A stretch of DNA of 15,222 nucleotides from DATLTV01 sp035533375 (GTDB lineage Bacteria; Patescibacteriota; Minisyncoccia; UBA6257; 2-01-FULL-56-20): NCBI GenBank assembly GCA_035533375.1, contig DATLTV010000047.1, positions 1 through 15,222 of the forward strand. The letters run 5' to 3'. Numbering within the stretch: the stretch's first letter is position 1; each line of letters begins with the position of its first letter. A model generated the notes under the pieces. It searched no databases. It saw only the letters and a program-made list of their open reading frames with translations, and had not been told where the DNA came from. The position numbers and the translations under genes were made by a program. Below, one piece after another: positions 5,105 through 12,275 of the stretch.

Positions 5105-7119
5105 GGAAGTTTTCTTGCCATCTCGATTTTTTCGACCTCCGCGGCGGTCAGCGTATACTCCGTATGCTCGTCGAACGAGCGGACGATCACGCACGCAATC
5201 GCGCCGATGACACCCGCGAGCATGAGCCAGATAATGTGCCACACCGCCGCGAACCCGAAGAGAAACACAAACGCCGAGAGATAAATCCCCATCGCCGTGT
5301 TCGCGGACATTTCAATGTCCTCGTATTTTTTAGTAGAAGGAGGAATGGCTTCCCGCCGACTTAAAGAGATCCCGGGAGGCGGAAGCTCTTTCCGACCGAT
5401 CTTAGTCTCCCAAAATGCGTCGCGGGAATGCACCTCGGGCGTCACGGCGAAGCTGTAAAACGGCACGGGCGAATGCGTCGACCACTCGAGCGTTCGGCCG
5501 TCCCACGGATCTCCCGTCGTATCCTGGTTCTGCTTCCGTTCTTTCGTGCTCACGACGACCTGCCACAACTGCGTGATGGCGCCGAGCGCGATCAAACAGA
5601 TGCCGATCGCGGCCGCGATGAAGTAGGGCTGGTAGCCGGCCGTGACGGCGTAGTGGTCGAGCCGGCGCGTGGCGCCCATGAACCCCAAAATATAGAGCGG
5701 CGTGAACGAAAGGAAAAATCCCGCAAGCCAGAGCCAGAACGCGCGGATGCCGAGCCGTTCGTTCAGCTTGAATCCCGTGACCTTCGGGAACCAATACACG
5801 ATGCCGGCGAAAATGCCGAACAGGCCGCCGCTTACGATCATCGTATGGAAATGGGCGACGAGGAAAAGCGAGTTGTGCAATTCAAAATCGGCTCCGGGAA
5901 TCGAGAGGAGCACTCCCGCCATGCCGCCGAAGGTAAACAGGCTCACGAATCCCAAAAAATAATGCATGGGGGTCGTGAAGCGGATCCGTCCCCGGAACAT
6001 CGTCATTACCCAGTTGAACATCTGCACGCCCGTGGGAATCGCGATGATACCCGTCATGATGCCGAAGAACGCGTTCACGTCCGCGCCCGAACCCATCGTG
6101 AAAAAGTGGTGCAGCCAGACGAGGAAGGAAAGCAGTGTGATCGAGATCGCGGCGCAGACCATCGAAACGTAGCCGTAGATGCGCTTCCCCGAAAACGTCG
6201 CGACGATCTCCGAAAAAATCCCGAACGAGGGAATGACGAGAATATACACCTCCGGATGCCCCCACATCCAGATGAGGTTCACGTACATCATCGGATTCCC
6301 GCCGAAGCCGGAGGTGAAAAAATGCATGCCGAAAAAGCGGTCGAGCCAGAGGAGCAGGGTTGTCGCGGTAAGCACCGGGAACGAGGCGATCACGAGCACC
6401 ATACTGCAGAGGGAAGTCCAGGTAAACAGCGGCATTTTCATGAGCGTCATCCCCTTCACGCGCATCTTCAAAATCGTCACGACGAAATTGAGGCCGCCGA
6501 GAAGCGTTCCGAGTCCCGAGATCTGCAGGCTCCAGATCCAATAATCGACGCCCGTACCCGGGCTGTACTGGAGCTCCGCGAGCGGCGGCAGCGAAAGCCA
6601 TCCGGCCGAAGCGAATTCCCCGCCCACGACGAAAAACAGATTGATGAATACGGCGCCCGCCGCATAGAGCCAGAAACCGAGCGAGTTCAGGAACGGGAAC
6701 GCGAGGTCGCGCGCGCCGATCTGCAGCGGCACGATCAAATTGATGAGACCGAAGAGGAACCCCATCGTGGCGAAAAACACCATGATGTCGCCGTGCGCAG
6801 TGAAAATCTGCTGGAGGTGGCTGGCGTCGAGATAGCCGTGCGAAGCGCCCGAGGACATCGCCTGCTGGATCCAGATCATGATCGCGTCGAGTCCGCCACG
6901 GAAAAACATGAGCGAGGCGAGGACGATGTACATGACGCCTATCTTTTTTGGATCGGTAGAAGTAAGCCACTCCTTCCAGAGCCACGTCCAGCGCTTGTAA
7001 TAGGTAAGAGCCGCCGCGGCCGCGATGCCCATGAGGGCGATGCTCGCCGTCGCTCCTTCCGTGTACCACAAGTGCGGAAGCGAGCCCCAAGTAAGATTTC
7101 CGAAAAGAAAATGCGCCAT
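5101..7119 (-). CDS. cyoB: Cytochrome bo3 quinol oxidase subunit I, with Gln at the K-channel lysine
   Basis: This 672-residue heme-copper oxidase core oxidises quinol, reduces O2 to water and pumps protons. Its length matches E. coli CyoB (663). Quinone-site residues R74, D78, H101 and Q104 match E. coli R71, D75, H98 and Q101. Low-spin heme ligands are H109 and H425, the high-spin heme ligand is H423, and CuB ligands are H288, H337 and H338, with Y292 as the cross-linked tyrosine. The D-channel is intact (N127, D138, N145 and E290 for E. coli N124, D135, N142 and E286). In IPTGVQMFNW the expected lysine (E. coli K362 in TGVKIF) is Q366, codon CAG. The C-terminal extension has GDPWDGRTLEWSTHSP and HIIWL...VRSFDE as in CyoB. 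The start is the ATG at 7119, 23 nt after cyoA, without a Shine-Dalgarno; TATACT lies 15 nt upstream. Confidence 0.97.
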   Translation of the reverse strand: MAHFLFGNLTWGSLPHLWYTEGATASIALMGIAAAAALTYYKRWTWLWKEWLTSTDPKKIGVMYIVLASLMFFRGGLDAIMIWIQQAMSSGASHGYLDASHLQQIFTAHGDIMVFFATMGFLFGLINLIVPLQIGARDLAFPFLNSLGFWLYAAGAVFINLFFVVGGEFASAGWLSLPPLAELQYSPGTGVDYWIWSLQISGLGTLLGGLNFVVTILKMRVKGMTLMKMPLFTWTSLCSMVLVIASFPVLTATTLLLWLDRFFGMHFFTSGFGGNPMMYVNLIWMWGHPEVYILVIPSFGIFSEIVATFSGKRIYGYVSMVCAAISITLLSFLVWLHHFFTMGSGADVNAFFGIMTGIIAIPTGVQMFNWVMTMFRGRIRFTTPMHYFLGFVSLFTFGGMAGVLLSIPGADFELHNSLFLVAHFHTMIVSGGLFGIFAGIVYWFPKVTGFKLNERLGIRAFWLWLAGFFLSFTPLYILGFMGATRRLDHYAVTAGYQPYFIAAAIGICLIALGAITQLWQVVVSTKERKQNQDTTGDPWDGRTLEWSTHSPVPFYSFAVTPEVHSRDAFWETKIGRKELPPPGISLSRREAIPPSTKKYEDIEMSANTAMGIYLSAFVFLFGFAAVWHIIWLMLAGVIGAIACVIVRSFDEHTEYTLTAAEVEKIEMARKLP

Positions 7120-7142
7120 GTTGATAGTCTTTATAGTATATT

Positions 7143-7979
7143 CTACATCTTCATCCCCTCCATATTCGCCGGCATGGAGTCCGACGAAGTGGCGGGCGGC
7201 ATATATCTCGTCAAAATCGTGCCGTAAAGATTTTTGTCGAAGGACGAGTAAAATGCCTGCGGGTTGTTTTGGGATGGCGCCATGAGCGCGTTGTAGGCGT
7301 CCATCGTGAGGACATTTTGCGACTGTTTCACGGATGCGGTCCAGGCGTCGAAATCTTCCTGCGACGCGGACTTCGCGACGAAGGTCATGCCCGCATATCC
7401 CGCGCCGTTTATTTCGGTATCTTTGCCGACGTACTCCCCCGTACTGCTCGCCATGAGGTCAATTTGCGTCTGCATCGTGGACATGGCGTAGATCTGGCTG
7501 CCAAGCTCAGGGATCCAGAACGAGCTCATGGGAGCGTCCGCGGTCAACTCGAAATGCACGGGCGTAGCCTCCGGGAACTCGACGAAATTCACGGTCGCGA
7601 TACCCTGAGCGGGATAGATGAAAAGCCATTTCCATTCGAGCGCCACGACTTGGATCGTCACGGGTTTGTTGTCGGAGACGATCGCTTTGTACGGATCGAG
7701 CGCATGCGTACTCTGCCAATTCATGACCGCAATCACCGCGACGACCGCCGCGGGGATCGCCCACCAGATAAGCTCGCGAAAAACGCCGCGCGTGCGCTCG
7801 GGATCGTATGTTTTATCCGCTTTCGGATTTCCGGCGCGATATTTCCAGGCGAACGTATAAAGCATGGCCAAAAGCGGAATCGCGACCGCGAGCATAAGAA
7901 GCACGGCGGTGACAATCAAATCCCGCTCCTGTGATGCAATCGGACCTTGGGGGCTGAAGACTCCTCCTGTACCAAACAT
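7143..7979 (-). CDS. cyoA: Cytochrome bo3 quinol oxidase subunit II, no lipobox
   Basis: This 278-residue subunit has two N-terminal helices (about 20-45 and 70-90) and a periplasmic cupredoxin domain. Key blocks are GPIASQERDLIVTAVLLML, FAWKYRAGN, STHALDP, IQVVALEWKWLFIYPAQGIA, SSFWIPELGSQIYAMSTMQT and GYAGMTFVAKS, all like E. coli CyoA. No cysteine is present, so there is no CuA centre, which fits a quinol rather than cytochrome c oxidase. E69 aligns with E. coli E89 at the K-channel mouth. The protein starts at MFGTGGVFSPQG and lacks the signal peptide and lipobox cysteine of the E. coli subunit; an in-frame TGA two codons upstream (with one GAA codon between) rules out a longer form. The C-terminus has the Met-rich MPANMEGMKM. 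It leads the operon behind a predicted leaderless promoter. Confidence 0.95.
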   Translation of the reverse strand: MFGTGGVFSPQGPIASQERDLIVTAVLLMLAVAIPLLAMLYTFAWKYRAGNPKADKTYDPERTRGVFRELIWWAIPAAVVAVIAVMNWQSTHALDPYKAIVSDNKPVTIQVVALEWKWLFIYPAQGIATVNFVEFPEATPVHFELTADAPMSSFWIPELGSQIYAMSTMQTQIDLMASSTGEYVGKDTEINGAGYAGMTFVAKSASQEDFDAWTASVKQSQNVLTMDAYNALMAPSQNNPQAFYSSFDKNLYGTILTRYMPPATSSDSMPANMEGMKM

Positions 7980-7985
7980 TTCTCA

Positions 7986-7994
7986 ATTGTACCA
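7986..7994 (-). promoter_or_regulatory. Extended -10 promoter of the cyo operon, predicted leaderless
   Basis: On the minus strand TGGTACAAT is an extended -10 (TGn plus TACAAT, complement of 7986-7991), and TACAAT ends 6 nt before the cyoA ATG at 7979. No recognisable -35 lies 17 nt upstream and no Shine-Dalgarno precedes the ATG, so the mRNA should begin at or near the start codon. Confidence 0.55.
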
Positions 7995-8031
7995 CGGGTG
8001 CGGGGCTCGTACCCACTGTGGTATTAGTGAT

Positions 8032-8227
8032 TGTCATCCCGGCCTCGAGCCGGGATCCATGCTTTATATAAGTATTTTTTTAAGGTACGGATCCAGGATA
8101 TCTCGCTACGAGCGAGATTCCGGGATGACAAACGGGGCATGGACCTCGGATTCCGCTAAAGGCGGATCCGGGATGACAGACTGTATGGATCCCGGACAAA
8201 TCGTTGCGGCGATTTTCCGGGATGACA
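8032..8227. repeat. Array of palindromic GGGATGACA-ended units
   Basis: The block fills most of the 369-nt gap between cyoA and the kinase gene. It opens with TGTCATCCCGG (8032-8042), whose inverted copy CCGGGATGACA is at 8120-8130. The end GGGATGACA recurs at 8122-8130, 8170-8178 and 8219-8227, a 48- and 49-nt period. Each unit has its own hairpin core with different sequence, e.g. TCTCGC(TAC)GAGCGAGA near 8101-8117, and in the last unit TCCCGGA (8190-8196) with TCCGGGA (8216-8222). GGATCCATGCTTTA links it to the element at 4052. No gene is seen in the gap. Confidence 0.85.
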
Positions 8228-8348
8228 TAGGGGGCGCAGACGGGCCGCCATTCCAAGCTAAACGGCCTTCATGATTCGTTCATGTAGTGTGCATTAAGAT
8301 AAAACCCATCTTGCCGCCCGCCCCGCAAACCACTCATTTTTGAGACGC

Positions 8349-10493
8349 ATGGTGAAATTTCCCCTTATTATCGATTCGAAAACAGAGGAGACGGGCCTTC
8401 GCGTGCATTTCGCCCTGTCACGAAAGACGGTGATAGTGATAAAGGCGGCCACGCTCTATGCGACGTACATTGCCACCGCCATGCTTTCCCGGTATCTTTT
8501 TGTCCACGGAAGCGCTCCCGCGCTCATCTGGCTACCGACCGGCATCGCTTGGGCGGCTCTTATTTTATGGGGATACGGTTTCTGGCCGGTAATTATGGCA
8601 GCATCCCTCACCGCTTCGTTTTTGAGCGGTCATCATTCGTTCGGCGCGCTCATTTTCGCGTGCGGGTACACGCTTGAAGCGTTTGTGGCGGCATTTATTC
8701 TTCGGAAGGTAAAATTCGATCCGGCTCTCGCCCGCTTTTCCGATGTCATGACACTGCTCGTCTCGGCGCTCGCCCTGACACTCGTCGGTCCATTGATCGG
8801 CACATTCGGCTTCAGTCTCGTTGCGAGACAGCTCCCGATAGCATGGAATGCATGGTGGCTCGGCGAACTCACCAGCGTCATTATTATCACGCCGTTTCTC
8901 CTGCAATGGAGATCGCCCCCCTCGCAGTCGACACTGAAGGTTGCCGTCGAAGGCGCAATCGCTTTCGCGATCACCATCGGAATGCTCATTGTCGCGACCT
9001 GGACGAGCTCTGCCACATGGAACGGGATATCGCCCTCGTATATCGCCATACTCGGGCTTCTTTGGATAGCGCTGCGCTTCAGAATAAGATATATCACTGC
9101 CGCAATGTTCCTTACGATCGCGATCGCCATAGCCGCGCTCATCTTCGCGAGGGTGCCTTCGCTCATTCCCGGGCAAACGATAAGCGACCGAATTCTCTCG
9201 AACGAAACCGCCCTTGTGGTCTTCCAGTTCATCTTTCTCGCGCTCGCCGCGGCGATGGAAGAGCGTAATAAGGCAAGGGCATCCACCGCACGATACACGG
9301 CCGATCTCGAGGTCGCGCTCGAAAAAATCCGTTCCGACGACCGGGCGAAAACGGAGTTCATCGCGATCCTCGCCCACGAACTGCGCAATCCTCTCATGCC
9401 GATCATCAGCTACCTCGAGCTCATCGGCCGCACGGGCATGCGAAACCGCAAGGCCAAGGAATACATCGAGATCATCGACCGCAACGCCCGCAATATGTCG
9501 CATATCATCGACGACCTCCTCGACATCTCCCGCATCTCGCAACAAAAATTCATCCTTCACAAAGAATCACTCTCGTTCCGGGACGCCGTCGTTCACGCGC
9601 TCGATACCGTGCAGCCACTGCTCAAAGAGAAAAATCACCACCTTACGGCCGTTCTGCCCGAGCATGACATCCGGATGGAAGCGGATCCGGTGCGCGTGGA
9701 GCAGATCCTCGTCAATCTCATCACAAATGCGGCGCGATACACGACGCCCGGAGGCGCCATCCGCCTTGAGGCGAAAGGAGAAAACGGCATGGCCATATTC
9801 CACATCAATGATTCCGGCGTCGGCATCGCGCCGCACATGCTCGAAAGCATTTTTGAAACCTTCGCGCAAAGCGGCACCCACCGGGATTCCGGGCGGGGCC
9901 TCGGCATCGGCCTTTCGCTCGCGAAGAAGCTTACCGAACTTCACGGCGGCACGATCGAAGCGCGAAGCGAAGGCATAGGGTCGGGAAGCGAATTCATCGT
10001 GCGGCTTCCGATCGCGATGCGCCGCCGGGCTGCCGATCGCGCCCCCTCCGGCGCGGCAATCCGTTCTTCCGCGCCCGCGCTTTCGCTCCGCGCGAACGAC
10101 CGCAGGAAAAAAAGAAAGGCCAGGGATATTCTCATCGTCGACGACAACCAATCCGCCGCCAAGGGCCTCGGCAAACTTCTCGAATACAGCGGTTATAAAG
10201 TAACCATCGCCTACGACGGCGAGAGCGCTCTGGAACTCATCAAAAAAAGCAGCCCCGAAGTTATTGTGCTCGATATCGGCCTCCCGGGCGTGAGCGGCTA
10301 CGATGTGGCGCGGATAGCGAAAGAAGATATGCGCTCCACCGCCACGCTTATCGCACTCACGGGATACGGCCAGGAGCACGACAAGGCCAAAGCCCGCGAA
10401 GCCGGCTTCGACTACCACCTCACGAAGCCCGTGAGCTTCGCGGAGATCGAGAATATCATTAAAACCGTTCCTCCGACTCCGGCTATCGCGTAG
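8349..10493 (+). CDS. MASE1 hybrid sensor histidine kinase with C-terminal receiver
   Basis: Numbering from the ATG at 8349 (714 aa). Residues about 30-305 hold eight or so membrane helices with the MASE1 pattern (PALIWLPTGIAWAALILWG, WWLGELTSVIIITPFLLQW), an integral membrane sensor whose signal is unknown. A short linker follows, then HisKA with H343 in FIAILAHELRNPL. The HATPase_c domain has the N box around NLITNAARY (456-464), G1 DSGVGI (488-493) and G2 GRGLGIGLSLAKKL (515-528). After a basic, probably flexible linker (557-593) comes a receiver with D598-D599, phospho-acceptor D642 (VIVLDIGLPG), T671 and K693. It is thus a hybrid kinase without an HPt domain; partners must be elsewhere. 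A TTG at 8340 is an alternative start, and neither has a clear Shine-Dalgarno. It is divergent from cyoA, so sensing of respiratory state is possible but unproven. Confidence 0.93.
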   Translation: MVKFPLIIDSKTEETGLRVHFALSRKTVIVIKAATLYATYIATAMLSRYLFVHGSAPALIWLPTGIAWAALILWGYGFWPVIMAASLTASFLSGHHSFGALIFACGYTLEAFVAAFILRKVKFDPALARFSDVMTLLVSALALTLVGPLIGTFGFSLVARQLPIAWNAWWLGELTSVIIITPFLLQWRSPPSQSTLKVAVEGAIAFAITIGMLIVATWTSSATWNGISPSYIAILGLLWIALRFRIRYITAAMFLTIAIAIAALIFARVPSLIPGQTISDRILSNETALVVFQFIFLALAAAMEERNKARASTARYTADLEVALEKIRSDDRAKTEFIAILAHELRNPLMPIISYLELIGRTGMRNRKAKEYIEIIDRNARNMSHIIDDLLDISRISQQKFILHKESLSFRDAVVHALDTVQPLLKEKNHHLTAVLPEHDIRMEADPVRVEQILVNLITNAARYTTPGGAIRLEAKGENGMAIFHINDSGVGIAPHMLESIFETFAQSGTHRDSGRGLGIGLSLAKKLTELHGGTIEARSEGIGSGSEFIVRLPIAMRRRAADRAPSGAAIRSSAPALSLRANDRRKKRKARDILIVDDNQSAAKGLGKLLEYSGYKVTIAYDGESALELIKKSSPEVIVLDIGLPGVSGYDVARIAKEDMRSTATLIALTGYGQEHDKAKAREAGFDYHLTKPVSFAEIENIIKTVPPTPAIA

Positions 10494-10505
10494 AACCAAT
10501 CTTGA

Positions 10506-10593
10506 AACTCATATCTCATATCTCATATCTCAAAACCCAAAACTGACCTCGCTACCCAGAAAGTTTTGAGATTTGAGATATGAGATATAAGTT
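10506..10593. repeat. 31-bp-arm inverted repeat built from CTCATAT units
   Basis: The left arm (10506-10536, beginning AACTCATATCTC and ending CTCAAAAC) and right arm (10563-10593, beginning GTTTTGAGAT) match at 29 of 31 positions, with a 26-nt loop. The left arm contains three tandem CTCATAT-type heptamers. It starts 13 nt after the kinase stop. There is no T-run, so it may protect or slow transcription rather than terminate it. Confidence 0.85.
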
Positions 10594-10857
10594 ACGAAAA
10601 CGCCCACAGCCGCAACTTCATGAAATATTCATGGAAATACGGTATACAAATACCAGGCCCTTGGAATATTCCGATCAGAACCCGTCTCTAAGTATCTTCA
10701 GTCTCTTGAAGCATACTTTCAAGATGGGCTCTAGCGACGCAGAAACAGAAACAGAAACAACCTTTCCGTTTTTCCACTCGGAACATCGGACATTGGACAT
10801 CGGACTTAGGCCCCAGCCCAAGGCCAAATCCAACTTCAACACTAAAGAGAGGGATGC
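10594..10857. repeat. Gene-free spacer with short tandem repeats
   Basis: The rest of the 364-nt gap between kinase and GGDEF genes holds GAAACA x3 (10742-10759), the heptamer CATYGGA x3 (10784-10804), the palindrome GGAATATTCC near 10672, and a CTTGAA/TTCAAG hairpin near 10705. Open frames here on both strands are built from these repeats and are not credible genes. Confidence 0.6.
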
Positions 10858-11709
10858 GTGTTCAATAAACACGGGCTTACTTTGGAAGATGCGCTTGCCA
10901 CGTTACACCTGAAAATCGAAAAGACGGCTGGTATCTCCGCGAACGACCGCGCCGAACTGCTTGCGGACTGGGAAAAAGTGCACCGGTTGACTTGCTTCTA
11001 TCTCTCGGAGATGGTCATACGCGTGCATAAAACATTCATGCGGCTGGAACGTCAGGCCAGCGCCGCGCGCTTTGACTCGATGACCAAGCTTCTGAATTAT
11101 CGGTCGCTCATGCACGAGATCACGCGCTTCTTCGTTACCGACCGCCGCTGTTTCGGATGGAGCGCAATCGGTTTCGTTGACATGCGCTACTTCAAGCTGA
11201 TCAACGACACCTACGGGCACTCTACCGGCAATGCGGCGATCAAAGCGGTGGCTGCCATCCTGCGGCAATGCCTCCGCGCGGGAGATCTGGTCTGCAGACA
11301 GCAAAAGTATCCGTGGAACATGTCCGGCCGGATCGGCGGGGACGAATTTTCATTCTTCCTTCCGAATGTGGCGGGGCCGCGATCCGCGCTCGAAGTAGGC
11401 AACCGGCTCCAGGCGCTTGCAAAACAATACGACTGGAAATCGCTCGGTATCGAGTACGGTCCCCGGCTCGATGTCGGCGTGATCTGCATCATGCGACGGC
11501 ACGATCGCCCTTACGAAATGCCGGCGAAAGAGATCGCGGAAAAACTCCTGGCCAGCGCCGATGCCATGATGTACAGAAGCAAAAATGCGGCAAAGCAACA
11601 GGGAATAGAAACCGTGGAAATGGAATGTTTCGAGATGTGCGGCGGCACCCTCGCACCGATACCGCGCGAGGAAAACGCGCAAGCCGCGGCGGCCGGAACG
11701 TCACGATGA
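10858..11709 (+). CDS. GGDEF-domain protein (putative diguanylate cyclase) with insertion before GGDEF
   Basis: This 283-residue protein has an N-terminal helical region (1-70) with no recognised sensor, then a GGDEF domain (about 72-235). It opens with FDSMTKLLNYRSL, has the metal-binding FVDMRYFKLINDTYGH (D108) and the active-site loop GGDEF (160-164). Such enzymes make cyclic di-GMP from two GTP. The product-inhibition motif RxxD is present as R140-A-G-D143, but 16 residues separate it from GGDEF instead of the usual 5, because VCRQQKYPWNMSG adds about 11 residues. The C-terminus has a Cys-containing ECFEMCGG and an Ala-rich tail. No membrane segment is visible, so it is probably cytoplasmic. 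The start is a GTG with GAGAGGG just upstream. It lies downstream of the hybrid kinase on the same strand, across a repeat-rich gap. Activity is likely but not certain. Confidence 0.88.
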   Translation: MFNKHGLTLEDALATLHLKIEKTAGISANDRAELLADWEKVHRLTCFYLSEMVIRVHKTFMRLERQASAARFDSMTKLLNYRSLMHEITRFFVTDRRCFGWSAIGFVDMRYFKLINDTYGHSTGNAAIKAVAAILRQCLRAGDLVCRQQKYPWNMSGRIGGDEFSFFLPNVAGPRSALEVGNRLQALAKQYDWKSLGIEYGPRLDVGVICIMRRHDRPYEMPAKEIAEKLLASADAMMYRSKNAAKQQGIETVEMECFEMCGGTLAPIPREENAQAAAAGTSR

Positions 11710-11715
11710 ATTACC

Positions 11716-11746
11716 AGGCACGATGCAATCAATCGTGCCTTTTTTA
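11716..11746 (+). terminator. Terminator of the GGDEF gene
   Basis: AGGCACGAT (11716-11724) pairs perfectly with ATCGTGCCT (11732-11740) around a 7-nt loop, and a run of T follows. It begins 7 nt after the stop. Confidence 0.92.
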
Positions 11747-11825
11747 TTCCCCGCCGACGGTGCCGGCCGCCGCTTCCGTCGCGTTTGTGCCACTCATGTC
11801 CGCTCCCAAGAAAACGCAAACGCGT

Positions 11826-11831
11826 TATACT
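11826..11831 (+). promoter_or_regulatory. -10 box of the DedA operon, predicted leaderless
   Basis: TATACT ends 6 nt before the ATG at 11838, the same geometry as at 2165-2177. I see no matching -35 and no Shine-Dalgarno. Confidence 0.5.
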
Positions 11832-11837
11832 CTATTT

Positions 11838-12275
11838 ATGCCTTCTCACCCGAAAGACCGAAAGCCGGAGAGTCACCGGATCCTGCGCTACCTGAAGTAT
11901 GCGCTTATTGCGATGATCGCAATCCTTGCGGTACTCGCCATCCTTTTTGTCGGCAATTCATGGTCGCTCGCGCGCCAGGGAATCCTGAACGTCCGCGAGT
12001 TCTGGCTTTCTGCTTTTGTGCGCGGCCACGGCCCGCCAACGGTAGAGGAAATCGGCCTCGTGCGCCCGTGGATGACCTTCGACTACGTGAATCGCCTCTT
12101 TATCCTTCCGCCCGACTATCTGCGGACGCGCCTCGCGATCGCCGATCCTCGCTATCCGCATATCACGATTTCCGGCTACGCGGATCACAACCGGCTCGAT
12201 ATCGGCACCGTGATGAATGAGGTGGACGGCGCGCTCCGCGACTATCTCATAAACGCAACCAGTATCGCTCCATGA
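11838..12275 (+). CDS. Membrane-anchored hypothetical protein (145 aa) coupled to DedA
   Basis: The start is the ATG at 11838, set by the -10 box 6 nt upstream. A basic N-terminus (MPSHPKDRKPESHRILRYLK) precedes one membrane helix at 21-39 (YALIAMIAILAVLAILFVG). The rest is a soluble domain of about 100 residues with VEEIGLVRPWMTFDYVNRLF, LPPDYLRTRLAIADPRYPHI and TISGYADHNRLDIGTVMNEV. By the positive-inside rule the soluble domain should be outside. I recognise no named family. The stop overlaps the DedA start as ATGA, so the two are translationally coupled and probably act together. The conserved-looking LPPDYLRTRL/ITI pattern suggests a small folded domain with no visible catalytic motif. 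Confidence 0.8.
   Translation: MPSHPKDRKPESHRILRYLKYALIAMIAILAVLAILFVGNSWSLARQGILNVREFWLSAFVRGHGPPTVEEIGLVRPWMTFDYVNRLFILPPDYLRTRLAIADPRYPHITISGYADHNRLDIGTVMNEVDGALRDYLINATSIAP

Noticed and set aside
5882..7090. 400-codon minus-strand frame in another phase of cyoB
   Set aside because: Arg/His/Gly-rich composition and full overlap with cyoB mark it as an out-of-phase shadow.
5428..7227. Long plus-strand open frame of about 600 codons opposite cyoB
   Set aside because: It is extremely rich in Arg, His and Glu, has no family features, and is the antisense of the clearly coding cyoB. It reflects codon bias, not a gene.
8032..8227. CRISPR array
   Set aside because: The 48-49-nt period has only three copies, the conserved part is a short 9-14-nt end, and each unit is itself palindromic with no spacer-like unique insert or cas gene.
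10580..10912. Open frames on both strands in the kinase-GGDEF gap
   Set aside because: They are built from tandem repeats and hairpin arms, have no recognisable features, and overlap the GGDEF start.
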